This document shows, one piece after another, positions 1-9,911 of a stretch of DNA of 64,000 nt. The notes under the pieces were generated by a model. That model searched no databases. It saw only the letters and a program-made list of their open reading frames with translations, and was not told where the DNA came from. A program made the position numbers and the translations under genes. How positions within the stretch are numbered: the stretch's first letter is position 1; each line of letters begins with the position of its first letter. The DNA is taken from positions 5,845,001 through 5,909,000 of the forward strand of contig NZ_AP025944.1 of assembly GCF_024349685.1 (NCBI RefSeq), written 5' to 3'. The stretch is from Pseudomonas sp. LRP2-20 (GTDB lineage Bacteria > Pseudomonadota > Gammaproteobacteria > Pseudomonadales > Pseudomonadaceae).

Positions 1-244
1 GTCCTTTACCCCCGAGCTGATCGCCGAACTGGAAGTGCTCGCCCTGTTCAACCTGGACAGCAGCCAGGAAGGGATCAAGATTCACGCCAACGCCTCCCCT
101 GCCCTGGTCGCCGCCGCGCAACGGCTGTACGACAAGCAACTGACCGATCAACCCGATGGCGGTTACCTGACCAGCCTGGGGCATGATGCGGTAGAAAGCG
201 TGCAACTGCTGCTGAACATCCTCAAATCCCCACAGCCCGCATAA
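1..244 (+). CDS. TIGR02647-type small DNA-binding protein (5' end cut by two bases)
   Basis: The first base of the window is the last base of the likely ATG, because codons from base 2 read SFTPELIAELEVLALFNL without interruption to a TAA at 242-244. The complete protein would be 81 residues. The sequence resembles a short protein family of gammaproteobacteria annotated as TIGR02647 putative DNA-binding proteins; that recognition is from memory and no function is established. It is predicted helical and cytoplasmic. A REP pair and then cyaA follow on the same strand. Confidence 0.6.
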   Translation, partial: SFTPELIAELEVLALFNLDSSQEGIKIHANASPALVAAAQRLYDKQLTDQPDGGYLTSLGHDAVESVQLLLNILKSPQPA

Positions 245-251
245 ACCCACA

Positions 252-354
252 CCGGCCTCTTCGCGGGCAAGCCCGCTCCCACAGGTTTTACACCGCCCCC
301 CAAGTATGGCGCGGTACTTGTGGGAGCGGGCTGGCCCGCGAAAGGGCCAGAACA
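252..354. repeat. REP pair (inverted)
   Basis: Two REP elements of the P. putida type face each other: CCTCTTCGCGGGCAAGCCCG followed by CTCCCACAGG, and then its inverse with TGTGGGAGCGGGC. The pair lies between the TIGR02647-type gene and cyaA. Such pairs can form stable stem-loops at transcript ends. Confidence 0.85.
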
Positions 355-455
355 GGCGATAGAAAAATGGCGCCAATAATCCATATTCCGCTTATCCGAC
401 TGCCCCACTCAGGCTAAACTCGCCCACAGCTCCCCCGGCCCGCCCTGAGTGTGCA

Positions 456-3320
456 ATGAACCACCCCCACGAAATCCGCCCTGACCTGGACGAAGGCATC
501 GACCGCAAGGTGCTGGCGACATTGCGTGCGCGCTTCCTGCACATCAACCAATGCCGGCTCGAACGTGCAATGGAGGGCCTGTCGAGCCGCCAGCAGCTGG
601 TCCTGACCCTGCTGCCGCTGCTGTTCCACGTCAACCATCCGCTGCTGCCCGGTTACGTTTCTGGTGCCACACCGGCCGGGGTGGCGGGCTTCGAGCCGGA
701 TGCCGAACAGGTCGCCGACGCCCAGCGCCTGGCTCGCTCGTTTGCCTACAAGGCGCGCCATGGCAACCCGCCACGCCCGATCCACGGCCTGTTCCTGATG
801 GGCAGCCTTGGCTCACTGGCCCAAGCCGAACAGAGCGACATGGACCTGTGGGTGTGCCATGCCCCCGGTTTGAGTGAGGCCGAACGCGATGAACTGCGGC
901 GCAAATGCCTGCTGCTGGAAGCCTGGGCGGCCAGCCAGGGCGCCGAGGCGCATTTCTTCCTGATCGACCCGCAAAGCTTCGCTCAGGGCCAACGTGACAG
1001 CCAGCTCAGCTCCGATGACTGCGGCACCACCCAGCATTTCCTGCTGCTCGACGAGTTTTACCGCACCGCCATCTGGCTCGCCGGGCGCACGCCGCTGTGG
1101 TGGTTGGTGCCGGTCTATGAAGAGCACAACTATCAGGCCTATACCCAGACCCTGCTGTCCAAGCGCTTCATCCGCAACCAGGACGCCCTCGACCTTGGCA
1201 ACCTTGCACATATTCCGCCCGGCGAGTATGTCGGGGCTGGGCTGTGGCAGCTGTACAAAGGCATCGACTCGCCCTACAAGTCGCTGCTCAAGCTGCTGCT
1301 GACCGAGGTTTATGCCAGCGAGCACCCGACCGTGCGCTGCCTGAGCCTGGACTACAAGCAGGCAGTGTTCGCCAACCACCTCAACCTCGACGAACTCGAT
1401 CCCTATGTGATGGTGTACCGGCGTATCGAGCGCTACCTGCAGCAACGCGGCGAAACCGCGCGGCTCGAACTGGTCAGGCGCAGCCTGTACCTGAAGGTCA
1501 ACAAGAAGCTGAGCGGACTGGACCGTAGCCGCAGCAACGGCTGGCAGCGGCAGCTGTTGCAGCGCCTGGCCGATGAGTGGGGCTGGGACGAACGCCAACT
1601 GGCCATGCTCGACAGCCGCAGCCAATGGAAGGTCCGCCAAGTCGCCGTCGAACGCCGTGAACTGGTAGCGGAGCTCAACCATAGCTATCGCTTCCTCGGC
1701 CAGTTCGCGCAAAGCCAGGCCGCCAGCAGCCGCGCCGACCAGCGTGACCTGAATGTCCTGGGCCGGCGCCTGTACGCGGCTTTCGAACGCCGCGCCGGCA
1801 AGATCGAAGTGATCAACCCAGGCATTGCCCCGGACATCGCCGAAGACACCTTGACGTTGGTCCAGTCGCCAAACCGCAAGGAGCCTGGCAGCCATCACTG
1901 GGGGCTGTACAACGGTAATCTGGGGGTGCACGAATGGGAGCATTTCAGCCCGATCAAGCGCTGCCGCGAGCTGCTCGAACTGCTGACCTGGGCCCACCGC
2001 AACGGCGTCATCGACAGCACCACGCGCATTGCCCTGCACCCGGGCGACAGCGACCTCAGCGAGTTCGAGCTGTTCAACCTGCTGGGCAGCCTGCAGCAGA
2101 GCATCCCGCTGCCGTTGGGCAGCGTCAGCGAAGAGCGCCTGCTGCAACCGAGCGTGGCTGACGAGATCCTGCTGCTGGTCAACGTCGGCGTGGACCCGCT
2201 GCGCCATCACCGCGACCTGAACATCCTGATGACCACCGAGCGCACTGACTCCCTGAGCTATGCCGGCGTGCGCGAGAACCTGGTGCTGACGGTCGACCAG
2301 ATCACCCTCAACAGCTGGAACGAAGTGCTGGTGCAGCGCTACGACGGTGAACACGCACTGCTGCGCTGCCTGCGTGACTTCCTCAACAGCCTCGGCCAGC
2401 GCCGCCACCGCCCGCAGGTTCGGGTGCGCTGCTTCTGCCACAACCGCGCCCAGGCCATCAGCCAGCGGGTCGAGGAGATCTTCGACACGGTGCAGTTGCT
2501 GCTCGACCAGGGCCTGAACCACCGCTACCTGCTGCAGGTAGCGCAATACACCCATGTGCTGGAACTGTTGCCCGGCCAGGTCAGCCTGGCGACCTTGGCC
2601 GAGCATGACGCGCTGCTCGATCACCTGGGCGAAGTGCGCAACCGCTACAGCCCGTTGCACCTGGATGGCAATGCGCTGCAGGACTACGACCTGCCCCTGG
2701 TACTGGAACACGGCCGGCGCAATTGCATCCAGGTGTTCTACCGTCTGCTCGACGGCTGGGCCGACCTGTACGTGCTGGATGAGTACAACGCCCTGTGGCA
2801 GCAGCGTCTGCCGCTGCACGACGAGAACCACCTGTTGCTGCCGTTGCAGCGTTTTCTGCGTTCGGTGGTGGTGCGCCACGATGCCCGCCTTCCGCTCGAC
2901 CATCTGCAGCAGGCTTCACTTGGCATCCACTATGCCCAGTTGCTGCCCTCCGGGCCGGGCAAGGCACGCAGCATCGAGCCCCGCCCGGCGCCCAGCGCTG
3001 GCCTCGACCAACCTTATTACGAAGTTCAGGCCATTCTGCAGGCCGGTACGGGGGATGATGTGCATGTGACGCTGTATTGCGACCAGCAGGAGTTTTCCGA
3101 ACTGGAGCATGGCGACCAGCTGTATGAAGTGGTCGCCCGGCAGATCCTTGGCCAGCGCCGCAGTGCCGGGCACTACCGCTGCTACATCACCGACCTCGAC
3201 CTGTCCGAGCTGCTCGAGGATGAGCAGGGGTCGACCAGCCTGTACCTGCGCTACAAGCGCGAGCTGGAGCAGGCGCTGAATGATGGACTGGCGCAGTTGC
3301 AGGCTGCTCTGGAGCCTTGA
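456..3320 (+). CDS. cyaA: Class I adenylate cyclase
   Basis: This 954-residue protein makes 3',5'-cAMP from ATP in the cytoplasm. Its length and overall sequence match the class I (enterobacterial-type) cyclases. The nucleotidyltransferase-like signature GSLGSLAQAEQSDMDLWVCH lies near residues 112-131, with the paired Asp of SDMDLW expected to bind metal. The long C-terminal half is the regulatory region of the family. The gene is transcribed alone on the plus strand, followed by a REP pair and the convergent rnk. In Pseudomonas this neighbourhood (cyaA, rnk, cyaY, lysA) is conserved. Confidence 0.95.
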   Translation: MNHPHEIRPDLDEGIDRKVLATLRARFLHINQCRLERAMEGLSSRQQLVLTLLPLLFHVNHPLLPGYVSGATPAGVAGFEPDAEQVADAQRLARSFAYKARHGNPPRPIHGLFLMGSLGSLAQAEQSDMDLWVCHAPGLSEAERDELRRKCLLLEAWAASQGAEAHFFLIDPQSFAQGQRDSQLSSDDCGTTQHFLLLDEFYRTAIWLAGRTPLWWLVPVYEEHNYQAYTQTLLSKRFIRNQDALDLGNLAHIPPGEYVGAGLWQLYKGIDSPYKSLLKLLLTEVYASEHPTVRCLSLDYKQAVFANHLNLDELDPYVMVYRRIERYLQQRGETARLELVRRSLYLKVNKKLSGLDRSRSNGWQRQLLQRLADEWGWDERQLAMLDSRSQWKVRQVAVERRELVAELNHSYRFLGQFAQSQAASSRADQRDLNVLGRRLYAAFERRAGKIEVINPGIAPDIAEDTLTLVQSPNRKEPGSHHWGLYNGNLGVHEWEHFSPIKRCRELLELLTWAHRNGVIDSTTRIALHPGDSDLSEFELFNLLGSLQQSIPLPLGSVSEERLLQPSVADEILLLVNVGVDPLRHHRDLNILMTTERTDSLSYAGVRENLVLTVDQITLNSWNEVLVQRYDGEHALLRCLRDFLNSLGQRRHRPQVRVRCFCHNRAQAISQRVEEIFDTVQLLLDQGLNHRYLLQVAQYTHVLELLPGQVSLATLAEHDALLDHLGEVRNRYSPLHLDGNALQDYDLPLVLEHGRRNCIQVFYRLLDGWADLYVLDEYNALWQQRLPLHDENHLLLPLQRFLRSVVVRHDARLPLDHLQQASLGIHYAQLLPSGPGKARSIEPRPAPSAGLDQPYYEVQAILQAGTGDDVHVTLYCDQQEFSELEHGDQLYEVVARQILGQRRSAGHYRCYITDLDLSELLEDEQGSTSLYLRYKRELEQALNDGLAQLQAALEP

Positions 3321-3324
3321 AGAT

Positions 3325-3450
3325 CTTGGGGCTGCTTCGCAGCCCATCGCCGACAAGCCAGCTCCCACACCGATCGCATTAACCCAAGCCGTGCACCATA
3401 CCTGTGGGAGCCGCGCTTGCCGGCGATGGGCCGCGAAGCGGTCCCGGGGA
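3325..3450. repeat. REP-like inverted pair, GGGGCTGCTTCGCAGCCC subtype
   Basis: The pair lies between the convergent cyaA and rnk genes. The outer arms are GGGGCTGCTTCGCAGCCC and GGGCCGCGAAGCGGTCC, and the inner arms carry the CTCCCACA / TGTGGGAG core. The same subtype recurs downstream of comM. Confidence 0.75.
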
Positions 3451-3452
3451 TT

Positions 3453-3863
3453 TCAGAGGTCGAAATCGCCAGCCGCTTCTGGCTGGTATTCGACTTCCAG
3501 CAACTTCAGCTTCAGGGTCTTGCCCCCCGGTGCCGGCCAGTCGATCTGCTCACCCACCGACAAGCCCAGCAGCGCGCAGCCGATCGGTGCGAGTATCGAG
3601 ACCTTGCCCTCGCCCCCTGCATCCTTCGGGTACACCAGGGTCAGGTGGTAGTCCTTGCCACTGGCTTGCTCACGGCAATGCACGCGCGAGTTCATGGTCA
3701 CCACGCCGGCCGGCACTTCCTCGTGACCGACCACCTGACCGGCACGGTCCAGCTCCTCCTGCAAGGCAAGCACACCCGGCGTGCTTTCATCGAGGCTGTC
3801 GATCAGGCGCTCGAGACGCTGTACGTCCAATCGAGTGAGGATGAGGGAAGGCTTGGTGCTCAT
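3453..3863 (-). CDS. rnk: Rnk, regulator of nucleoside diphosphate kinase (GreA/GreB-like)
   Basis: The protein has 136 residues. The N-terminal part (about 1-50) is a short helical arm and the C-terminal part (about 55-130) is a GreA/GreB-type FKBP-like domain, seen in VSILAPIGCALLGLSVGEQIDW. Rnk proteins bind RNA polymerase and affect nucleoside diphosphate kinase levels; this is family knowledge. It is transcribed leftward, with a strong stem-loop upstream at 3914-3938 separating it from the DUF1289 gene. Confidence 0.93.
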   Translation of the reverse strand: MSTKPSLILTRLDVQRLERLIDSLDESTPGVLALQEELDRAGQVVGHEEVPAGVVTMNSRVHCREQASGKDYHLTLVYPKDAGGEGKVSILAPIGCALLGLSVGEQIDWPAPGGKTLKLKLLEVEYQPEAAGDFDL

Positions 3864-3913
3864 GATCCAGTCAGACTCCTTTGAACAGGCGGTTTCCTGC
3901 AGGCAGATAAAGC

Positions 3914-3938
3914 AAAACCCCGCCCAAGGGCGGGGTTT
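3914..3938 (-). terminator. Rho-independent terminator after cyaY-DUF1289
   Basis: The inverted repeat CCCCGCCC-AAG-GGGCGGGG is flanked by A-rich and T-rich tracts. On the minus strand it follows the stop of the DUF1289 gene at 3996 and would end the cyaY transcript before rnk. Confidence 0.75.
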
Positions 3939-3995
3939 GTGAATGCTTTTGCGTCACCGACGCTTAACCCGACACTACCACAGCCGGGCAAATAC

Positions 3996-4208
3996 TCAAG
4001 CCCGCGCGCGCAGGGCCTCGGCTTCGCGGCAGATCTGCCGGCGCCGTTCGTCGTCGGCTGAGCGCCATTCGCGGATGTGCTCGACATGCCGGTGGCAGCC
4101 GGTGCACACCCGCTGCTCATCCAGCCGGCAGACGCTGATGCAGGGTGATGGCACCGCCGGGCTGACGTTGCTGTACAGCGGCTTGGGCGGCCGCGTCTGG
4201 CTGGTCAT
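3996..4208 (-). CDS. DUF1289 family small Cys-rich protein
   Basis: The protein has 70 residues, counted from the ATG at 4208. A longer frame extends upstream but lies inside cyaY. The signature PSPCISVCRLDEQRVCTGCH with four cysteines is typical of DUF1289 (YdhL-like) proteins, which probably bind a metal ion or Fe-S cluster. Its function is unknown. One base separates it from the cyaY stop codon, so the two are translationally coupled, which hints at a link to iron-sulfur handling (inference). Confidence 0.85.
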   Translation of the reverse strand: MTSQTRPPKPLYSNVSPAVPSPCISVCRLDEQRVCTGCHRHVEHIREWRSADDERRRQICREAEALRARA

Positions 4209-4209
4209 G

Positions 4210-4542
4210 TCAGATTTCGTCAAAGTCCAGCTTCTCGCCGGCCCGTTCCCAGACGATGCGCTCGAGCATTTCGCCAAGCAGCTCTTCGCTCTTCTCGCAC
4301 ACCCACTTGCCGCTTTCTTCGTCGTAGTCGAAGTGGAAGCCGCCGGATCGGTCGGCCAGCCACAGCTGGCGCAGCGGCTCCTGGCGGCTGAAGATCAGCT
4401 GGGCGCCGCCTTCGAACTTGACGGTCAGCACGCCGCCGGAGTTTTCCATGTCCAGGTCCAGGCCGCTCTCGTCGAACAGGTCTTCCAGGGCCTGTTGGGT
4501 CGCGTCGACCAGATCATGGAAACGCGCTTCGCTCAAACTCAT
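4210..4542 (-). CDS. cyaY: Frataxin homologue CyaY
   Basis: This 110-residue protein starts at MSLSEARFHDLV. Upstream in-frame codons exist but do not belong to the family. It carries the acidic N-terminal helix (DLVDATQQALEDLFDESG) that binds iron and the beta-sheet ending with LWLADRSGGFHFDYDEESG of frataxins. Frataxin modulates iron delivery to the cysteine desulfurase IscS during Fe-S cluster assembly. It is transcribed divergently from lptM-lysA-dapF. Confidence 0.93.
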   Translation of the reverse strand: MSLSEARFHDLVDATQQALEDLFDESGLDLDMENSGGVLTVKFEGGAQLIFSRQEPLRQLWLADRSGGFHFDYDEESGKWVCEKSEELLGEMLERIVWERAGEKLDFDEI

Positions 4543-4760
4543 TGCAGGAACCTCGAAATTGGCTGCTTTACGGGCAAGCCGGGCAAGATACGGGCGCCGG
4601 GCCATGAATGCAAAGGTTTAGCCGCTCCCGGCACTGGCCCCATAGCTGCGGCGAGAGCACTTAAGCATAGCCCGCCCGACGGACCGGCTCTTGCATAGGC
4701 AATCCGCCGGTCGCTCGGTATACTCGGGCGCAATACTGCATATTTCAAAGGATTTCACCC

Positions 4761-4970
4761 ATGAAGCGCCTGATTTCCTCGCTCGCGGCGCTGGTCGCGG
4801 TTGCCTGCCTTGTTTCGGCCTGCGGTCAGAAGGGCCCCCTGTACCTGCCAGAAGACGGCAAGGACGGCAAAGGCCCGAAAAAGTCGCACCAGCACCAGCA
4901 CCAGCACGCGCCTGCGGTCCAGCCGCAAGAAGAGCAGCCAATCCAGCCCGAGCAGACGCCTGCGCAGTAA
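4761..4970 (+). CDS. lptM: LptM/LppL-type small lipoprotein
   Basis: The 69-residue precursor has signal peptide [20 protein letters not shown] and a lipobox cysteine at position 21, with Gly at +2, which favours outer-membrane sorting. Mature [12 protein letters not shown] matches the YifL/LptM family; in E. coli LptM helps mature the LPS translocon protein LptD. The tail is low complexity, with an alternating His-Gln run (HQHQHQH) and Pro/Glu/Gln, and may bind metals (inference). It sits 9 bases before lysA, the usual Pseudomonas arrangement known as lppL-lysA. Confidence 0.88.
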   Translation: MKRLISSLAALVAVACLVSACGQKGPLYLPEDGKDGKGPKKSHQHQHQHAPAVQPQEEQPIQPEQTPAQ

Positions 4971-4979
4971 GGAAATCAG

Positions 4980-6227
4980 ATGAACGCTTTCAACTACCGC
5001 GACGGTGAACTGTTCGCGGAAGGCGTGGCCCTCTCGGCCATCGCCGAACGTTTCGGTACCCCGACCTACGTGTACTCGCGCGCTCATATCGAAGCCCAGT
5101 ACCGCAGCTACACCGATGCCCTGCAAGGCACCGAGCACCTGGTCTGCTTCGCCGTCAAGGCCAACTCCAACCTCGGCGTGCTGAACGTTCTGGCGCGCCT
5201 GGGCGCGGGCTTCGACATCGTTTCCGGCGGTGAGCTGGAGCGTGTGCTGGCCGCGGGCGGGCGGGCCGATCGCGTGGTGTTCTCCGGCGTCGGCAAAACC
5301 CGCGAAGACATGCGCCGCGCCCTGGAAGTCGGCGTGCACTGCTTCAACGTCGAATCCACCGACGAGCTCGAACGCCTGCAAGTGGTGGCCGCCGAGATGG
5401 GCAAGATTGCCCCGATCTCGCTGCGCGTGAACCCGGACGTCGATGCCGGCACCCACCCGTACATCTCCACCGGCCTCAAAGAGAACAAGTTCGGCATCGC
5501 CATCGCCGACGCCGAAGCCATCTACGTGCGCGCCGCGCAGCTGCCGAACCTGGACGTGGTCGGTGTCGACTGCCACATCGGCTCGCAGCTGACCACCGTC
5601 GCCCCGTTCCTCGATGCCCTCGACCGCCTGCTGGCCCTGGTCGACCGCCTGGCCGAGTGCGGCATCCACCTGCGCCACCTGGACCTGGGCGGCGGTGTTG
5701 GCGTGCGCTATCGCGACGAAGAGCCGCCGCTGGTGGCCGACTACATCAAGGCCATCCGCGAGCGTGTCGGCACCCGCGACCTGGCCCTGGTGTTCGAGCC
5801 TGGCCGCTACATCGTGGCCAACGCCGGCGCCCTGCTGACCCGCGTGGAATACCTCAAGCACACCGAACACAAGGACTTCGCCATCATCGACGCGGCGATG
5901 AACGACCTGATCCGCCCGGCCCTGTACCAGGCCTGGATGGGTGTCAGCGCAGTCGCCCCGCGTGCTGGCGAAGGCCGTGCCTACGACCTGGTCGGGCCGA
6001 TCTGCGAAACCGGCGACTTCCTCGCCAAGGACCGCGTGCTGAACCTGGCCGAGGGTGACCTGCTGGCCGTGCAGTCGGCGGGCGCCTATGGTTTTGTCAT
6101 GAGCTCGAACTACAACACCCGTGGCCGTTGCGCGGAAATCCTGGTCGACGGCGACCAGGCTTTCGAAGTCCGCCGCCGCGAGACCATCGCCGAACTGTAC
6201 GCTGGCGAAAGCCTGCTGCCGGAGTGA
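4980..6227 (+). CDS. lysA: Diaminopimelate decarboxylase
   Basis: The 415-residue PLP enzyme converts meso-diaminopimelate to L-lysine, the last step of lysine synthesis. The PLP-binding lysine is in CFAVKANSN (Lys60). The glycine-rich phosphate site [10 protein letters not shown] and the C-terminal catalytic [10 protein letters not shown] (Cys342) are present. It is the second gene of an apparent lptM-lysA-dapF-DUF484-xerC-HAD operon and lies 4 bases before dapF, whose product supplies its substrate. Confidence 0.97.
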   Translation: MNAFNYRDGELFAEGVALSAIAERFGTPTYVYSRAHIEAQYRSYTDALQGTEHLVCFAVKANSNLGVLNVLARLGAGFDIVSGGELERVLAAGGRADRVVFSGVGKTREDMRRALEVGVHCFNVESTDELERLQVVAAEMGKIAPISLRVNPDVDAGTHPYISTGLKENKFGIAIADAEAIYVRAAQLPNLDVVGVDCHIGSQLTTVAPFLDALDRLLALVDRLAECGIHLRHLDLGGGVGVRYRDEEPPLVADYIKAIRERVGTRDLALVFEPGRYIVANAGALLTRVEYLKHTEHKDFAIIDAAMNDLIRPALYQAWMGVSAVAPRAGEGRAYDLVGPICETGDFLAKDRVLNLAEGDLLAVQSAGAYGFVMSSNYNTRGRCAEILVDGDQAFEVRRRETIAELYAGESLLPE

Positions 6228-6231
6228 CCCC

Positions 6232-7062
6232 ATGCTGCTGCGCTTTACCAAGATGCATGGGCTGGGCAACGACTTCATGGTCCTCGACCTGGTCAGCCAG
6301 CACGCACACATCCAGCCCAAGCACGCCAAGCAATGGGGTGACCGCCACACCGGTATCGGCTTCGACCAACTGCTGATCGTCGAGGCGCCGAGCAATCCGG
6401 AAGTGGACTTCCGCTACCGGATCTTCAACGCCGACGGTTCCGAGGTCGAGCAGTGCGGCAACGGTGCGCGCTGCTTCGCCCGCTTCGTGCTGGACAAGCG
6501 CCTGACCGCGAAGAAGCGCATCCGCGTGGAGACCAAGGGCGGCATCATCGAACTGGACGTGCAGAACGACGGCCAGGTGTGTGTCGACATGGGCCCGCCG
6601 CGCTTCGTCCCGGCAGAAATCCCGTTCATTGCCGACGAACAGGCGTTGAACTACTCGCTGGAAGTCGACGGCCAGGTGCATTCGATTGCCGCCGTGTCCA
6701 TGGGCAACCCGCATGCCGTGCTGCGCGTCGATGACGTGCACACCGCGCCGGTCCATGAGCTGGGCCCGAAAATCGAAAACCACCCGCGCTTCCCGCAGCG
6801 GGTGAATGCCGGTTTCCTCCAGGTCATCGACCGCCATCGCGCCAACCTGCGGGTATGGGAACGTGGCGCCGGCGAGACCCAGGCCTGCGGCACCGGTGCC
6901 TGCGCCGCAGCCGTGGCCGCCATCAGCCAGGGCTGGATGGACTCTCCGGTGACCCTCGACCTGCCGGGTGGCCGCCTTAACATCGAATGGGCCGGCCCCG
7001 GCAAGCCTGTGCTGATGACTGGCCCAGCCGTACGCGTCTTCGAAGGACAGGTTCGTCTCTAA
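6232..7062 (+). CDS. dapF: Diaminopimelate epimerase
   Basis: The 276-residue enzyme interconverts LL- and meso-diaminopimelate. The start at [15 protein letters not shown] is four bases after the lysA stop and fits the family. A longer in-frame extension into lysA is not credible. The two catalytic cysteines are in EQCGNGARC (Cys75) and QACGTGAC (Cys219). It supplies meso-DAP to LysA and to peptidoglycan. Confidence 0.97.
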   Translation: MLLRFTKMHGLGNDFMVLDLVSQHAHIQPKHAKQWGDRHTGIGFDQLLIVEAPSNPEVDFRYRIFNADGSEVEQCGNGARCFARFVLDKRLTAKKRIRVETKGGIIELDVQNDGQVCVDMGPPRFVPAEIPFIADEQALNYSLEVDGQVHSIAAVSMGNPHAVLRVDDVHTAPVHELGPKIENHPRFPQRVNAGFLQVIDRHRANLRVWERGAGETQACGTGACAAAVAAISQGWMDSPVTLDLPGGRLNIEWAGPGKPVLMTGPAVRVFEGQVRL

Positions 7063-7075
7063 GCGAGTAACCGCC

Positions 7076-7780
7076 ATGACCGATCAGCCAGTATCCCAGC
7101 AGCCCGATGAGCTCGACGCCGAAGCGGTGGTCGCCTACCTGCGCGCCCACCCCACCTTCTTCGCCGAGCACGACGAGCTGCTGATCGAGCAACGCATCCC
7201 CCACCAGCGCGGCGACAGCGTGTCGCTGGTGGAACGCCAGCTCAAGCTGCTGCGCGACCGCAACATCGAGATGCGCCATCGCCTGTCGCAACTGATGGAC
7301 GTGGCCCGTGACAACGACCGGCTGTTTGACAAGACCCGTCGGCTGATCCTCGACCTGCTCGATGCCGGCAGCCTGGAAGAAGTGGTGATGGCCGTCGAAG
7401 ACAGCCTGCGCCAGGAGTTCCAGGTGCCTTTCGTCAGCCTGATCCTGTTCGGCGACAACGCCGCGCCCGTCGGCCGCTGGGTGAGCAATGCCGAAGCCCA
7501 GCAAGCCATCGGCGGCCTGCTTGGCGGCGGCAAGACCATCAGCGGCAACCTGCGCGAGCACGAACTGGCCTTCCTGTTCGGCAAGGAGCAGCAGCAGGAA
7601 GTCGGCTCCAGTGCGGTTGCAGCCTTGGAATACCAGGGGCTGCATGGCGTGCTGGCGATCGGCAGCCGTGACCCGCAGCACTACAAGAGCAGCGTCGGTA
7701 CCTTGTTCCTCGGCTATATCGCCGAAGTGCTCGGCCGCGTGGTGCCGCGCGTGACCCAGACCCTGCGTCCGGTGCGCTGA
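7076..7780 (+). CDS. DUF484 family protein (GAF-like)
   Basis: The protein has 234 residues. The N-terminal part has the DUF484 opening ([17 protein letters not shown]) and a coiled-coil stretch near 50-85 ([20 protein letters not shown]). The rest resembles a GAF fold. Its role is unknown. It is nearly always found just upstream of xerC in gammaproteobacteria, and here its TGA overlaps the xerC ATG by one base, so the two are translationally coupled. Confidence 0.9.
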   Translation: MTDQPVSQQPDELDAEAVVAYLRAHPTFFAEHDELLIEQRIPHQRGDSVSLVERQLKLLRDRNIEMRHRLSQLMDVARDNDRLFDKTRRLILDLLDAGSLEEVVMAVEDSLRQEFQVPFVSLILFGDNAAPVGRWVSNAEAQQAIGGLLGGGKTISGNLREHELAFLFGKEQQQEVGSSAVAALEYQGLHGVLAIGSRDPQHYKSSVGTLFLGYIAEVLGRVVPRVTQTLRPVR

Positions 7781-8679
7781 TGGAACGCCAGCTGGAGGCT
7801 TATTGCGCACACCTGCGCAACGAGCGCCAGGTGTCGGAACACACCCTGCTGGCCTACCGCCGCGACCTCGACAAGGTCATCGAATACTGCAACAGCCAAG
7901 GCATCGCTGGCTGGGCTGAGCTGCAGATCCAGCAGCTGCGCCAGCTGATCGCCCGCCTGCACCATCATGGCCAGTCGTCGCGCAGCCTGGCGCGGCTGCT
8001 GTCGGCAGTGCGCGGCCTGTACCGCTACCTCAACCGCGAAGGCCTGTGCCAGCACGACCCGGCCAGCGGCCTGAGCGCGCCCAAGGGCGAACGCCGGCTG
8101 CCCAAGGTGCTGGACACCGACCGCGCCCTGCAATTGCTCGATGGCGGTGTCGACGACAATTTCATCGCCCGCCGCGATCAAGCCATCCTCGAACTCTTCT
8201 ACTCCTCTGGCCTGCGCCTGTCCGAGCTGAACAACCTCGACCTCGAGCAGCTCGACCTGGCTGCTGGCCTGGTGCAGGTGATCGGCAAGGGCAGCAAGAC
8301 CCGCGTGCTACCGGTCGGCCGCAAGGCCCGTGAAGCCTTGCAGGCCTGGTTCAAACTGCGCGGCATCGGCGGCCCGCGTGACAGCGCGGTGTTCATCACC
8401 CGCCAAGGCAACCGCATGAGCCCGCGGGCCATCCAGCTGCGGGTCAAGACCGCTGGCGAGCGCGAGCTGGGCCAGCACCTGCATCCGCACATGCTTCGCC
8501 ATTCCTTCGCCAGCCATGTATTGGAATCGTCCCAGGACCTGCGCGCGGTGCAGGAAATGCTCGGCCATGCCGACATCAGCACCACGCAGATCTACACCCA
8601 CCTGGACTTCCAGCACCTGGCCGCGGTGTACGACAGCGCCCACCCTCGGGCCAAACGCAGCAAAGGCACAGACTCATGA
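7780..8679 (+). CDS. xerC: Site-specific tyrosine recombinase XerC
   Basis: The 299-residue recombinase acts with XerD at dif to resolve chromosome dimers. All catalytic residues are visible: Arg146 (SSGLRLSEL), Lys170 (GKGSKTR), His237 and Arg240 (HPHMLRHSF), His263 (LGHADIS) and nucleophile Tyr272 (QIYTHLD). The N-terminal SAM-like core-binding domain covers about 1-90. The start overlaps the DUF484 stop, and the end overlaps the HAD gene by four bases. Pseudomonas literature also calls it sss. Confidence 0.96.
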   Translation: MERQLEAYCAHLRNERQVSEHTLLAYRRDLDKVIEYCNSQGIAGWAELQIQQLRQLIARLHHHGQSSRSLARLLSAVRGLYRYLNREGLCQHDPASGLSAPKGERRLPKVLDTDRALQLLDGGVDDNFIARRDQAILELFYSSGLRLSELNNLDLEQLDLAAGLVQVIGKGSKTRVLPVGRKAREALQAWFKLRGIGGPRDSAVFITRQGNRMSPRAIQLRVKTAGERELGQHLHPHMLRHSFASHVLESSQDLRAVQEMLGHADISTTQIYTHLDFQHLAAVYDSAHPRAKRSKGTDS

Positions 8680-9371
8680 GCATCAAGCTGATCACCTTCG
8701 ACCTCGACGACACCCTGTGGGACACCGCGCCCGTGATTGCCAGTGCCGAGGTCGTGCTGCGCGACTGGCTCGAAGCCAACGCACCCATCCTCGGCGGCGT
8801 GCCGGTGGAGCACCTGTTCGCCATACGCGAACGCCTGGTGCAGGCCGAACCGGGCCTCAAGCACCGCATCAGCGCCCTGCGCCGGCGTGTACTGTTCCAC
8901 GCCCTGGAGGAAGTCGGCTACAGCGAAAAACAGGCGCAGGAGCTTGCCAACGAAGGTTTTGAAGTGTTCCTGCATGCCCGCCACCAGATCGAGGTGTTCC
9001 CCGAGGTGCAGCCGGTGCTGGAGATCCTGCGCCATCACTACACCCTGGGCGTGGTCACCAACGGCAACGCCGATATCCGCCGCCTGGGGCTGGCGGATTA
9101 CTTCCGTTTTGCCCTGTGTGCGGAGGACCTGGGCATCGGCAAGCCCGACCCGGCACCGTTCATGGAGGCCCTCAAGCGGGGTGAGGTTGAAGCCAGTGCA
9201 GCGGTGCATGTCGGCGACCACCCGGGCGACGACATCGCCGGAGCCCAGCGGGCCGGGTTGCGAGCGGTATGGTTCAATCCGCAGGGCAAGGCCTGGGCTG
9301 GTGATCAGGCGCCGGATGCCGAAATACAGCGCCTCTCTCAGCTACCCGACGTCCTCGCACGCTGGCGCTGA
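8676..9371 (+). CDS. HAD-superfamily hydrolase
   Basis: The 231-residue phosphatase-like protein has the HAD motif I DLDDTLW (nucleophile Asp9, general acid Asp11), motif II VVTNGN, a lysine in IGKPDP and motif IV GDHPGDD. The sequence resembles the YjjG/FMN-phosphatase branch (YigB-like), which in E. coli hydrolyses FMN and sits next to xerC. The substrate here is inferred, not seen. ATGA overlap with xerC shows translational coupling; it is the last gene of the lysA operon. Confidence 0.85.
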   Translation: MSIKLITFDLDDTLWDTAPVIASAEVVLRDWLEANAPILGGVPVEHLFAIRERLVQAEPGLKHRISALRRRVLFHALEEVGYSEKQAQELANEGFEVFLHARHQIEVFPEVQPVLEILRHHYTLGVVTNGNADIRRLGLADYFRFALCAEDLGIGKPDPAPFMEALKRGEVEASAAVHVGDHPGDDIAGAQRAGLRAVWFNPQGKAWAGDQAPDAEIQRLSQLPDVLARWR

Positions 9372-9413
9372 GAGGGGCCGCTTCGCGGGCACAGGCAACC
9401 CAAATCCCCCAGG

Positions 9414-9442
9414 CACAAAAAAGCCCGCAGCGACAGCGGGCT
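9414..9442 (-). terminator. Terminator of the two-gene cassette (copy of the sutA terminator)
   Basis: The stem AGCCCGC-7 nt-GCGGGCT is preceded by six A on the plus strand, so it reads as a rho-independent terminator on the minus strand after the gene at 9450. Over 29 bases it differs by one base from the terminator at 10686-10714. Confidence 0.8.
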
Positions 9443-9449
9443 AGACTGT

Positions 9450-9911
9450 TCAACTGCCGGCTGCCCGGTGATGCGATCGCTGGCGACGCAGCCACCACCA
9501 TGACGTACCTCCCTTGCTCAGCTCTGAAATCCCTATCAGACCAAGCATCAACCACGGGTCATAATCAGGTACAAGACTGGCCCAGATCAACAGTACAGAG
9601 AGCGACGGCGTAGCGAAGAGCAGCCTCAAGGGAATTTGCGCAAGCCCCAGATACACACCAGCCGTTCTGCCACCAAGCAAAAGCACGGCACTGAGAATGA
9701 TCGAAACTTGCAGCACCAAATTCATGACCACCAGCACACTGGTGACGAAACCTTGCTCATCCAGAAAGCTCAGCAGGTTATGCAGATCAGTAACGAAAGG
9801 CAGATGCCCACGTCGTATGCTGGCCACGACGTAGAGGAGCAAAGAAAGGGCATCCAGCCCACCCCATAATCGCAATGCCCAACGCTCCGTTTTTCGTCCT
9901 CCGGGCTTCAT
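9450..9911 (-). CDS. Hypothetical small membrane protein of the cassette
   Basis: The protein has 153 residues and I do not recognise a family. Hydrophobic stretches near 20-30, 55-80 (VTSVLVVMNLVLQVSIILSA), 85-105 and 110-130 suggest four membrane segments with a basic C-terminus (RRQRSHHRAAGS). Its ATG overlaps the stop of the upstream gene by four bases, so it is made together with that soluble protein. Base composition is lower in GC than the neighbours. A soluble/membrane pair could be toxin and immunity, but nothing in the sequence proves that. Confidence 0.6.
   Translation of the reverse strand: MKPGGRKTERWALRLWGGLDALSLLLYVVASIRRGHLPFVTDLHNLLSFLDEQGFVTSVLVVMNLVLQVSIILSAVLLLGGRTAGVYLGLAQIPLRLLFATPSLSVLLIWASLVPDYDPWLMLGLIGISELSKGGTSWWWLRRQRSHHRAAGS

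Noticed and set aside
813..2903. Minus-strand open frame of 696 codons opposite cyaA
   Set aside because: It lies fully inside the adenylate cyclase gene, with His/Val/Gln-rich translation typical of antisense high-GC coding DNA and no known motif.
4900..4925. Coding repeat of CACCAG units in lptM as an assembly artefact or phase-variable tract
   Set aside because: It encodes an in-frame His-Gln run within a normal-length lipoprotein; too short and irregular to call a contingency repeat.
4755..6395. Minus-strand open frame of 546 codons opposite lysA
   Set aside because: It is antisense to lysA and dapF, which have all catalytic residues; the translation has no domain.
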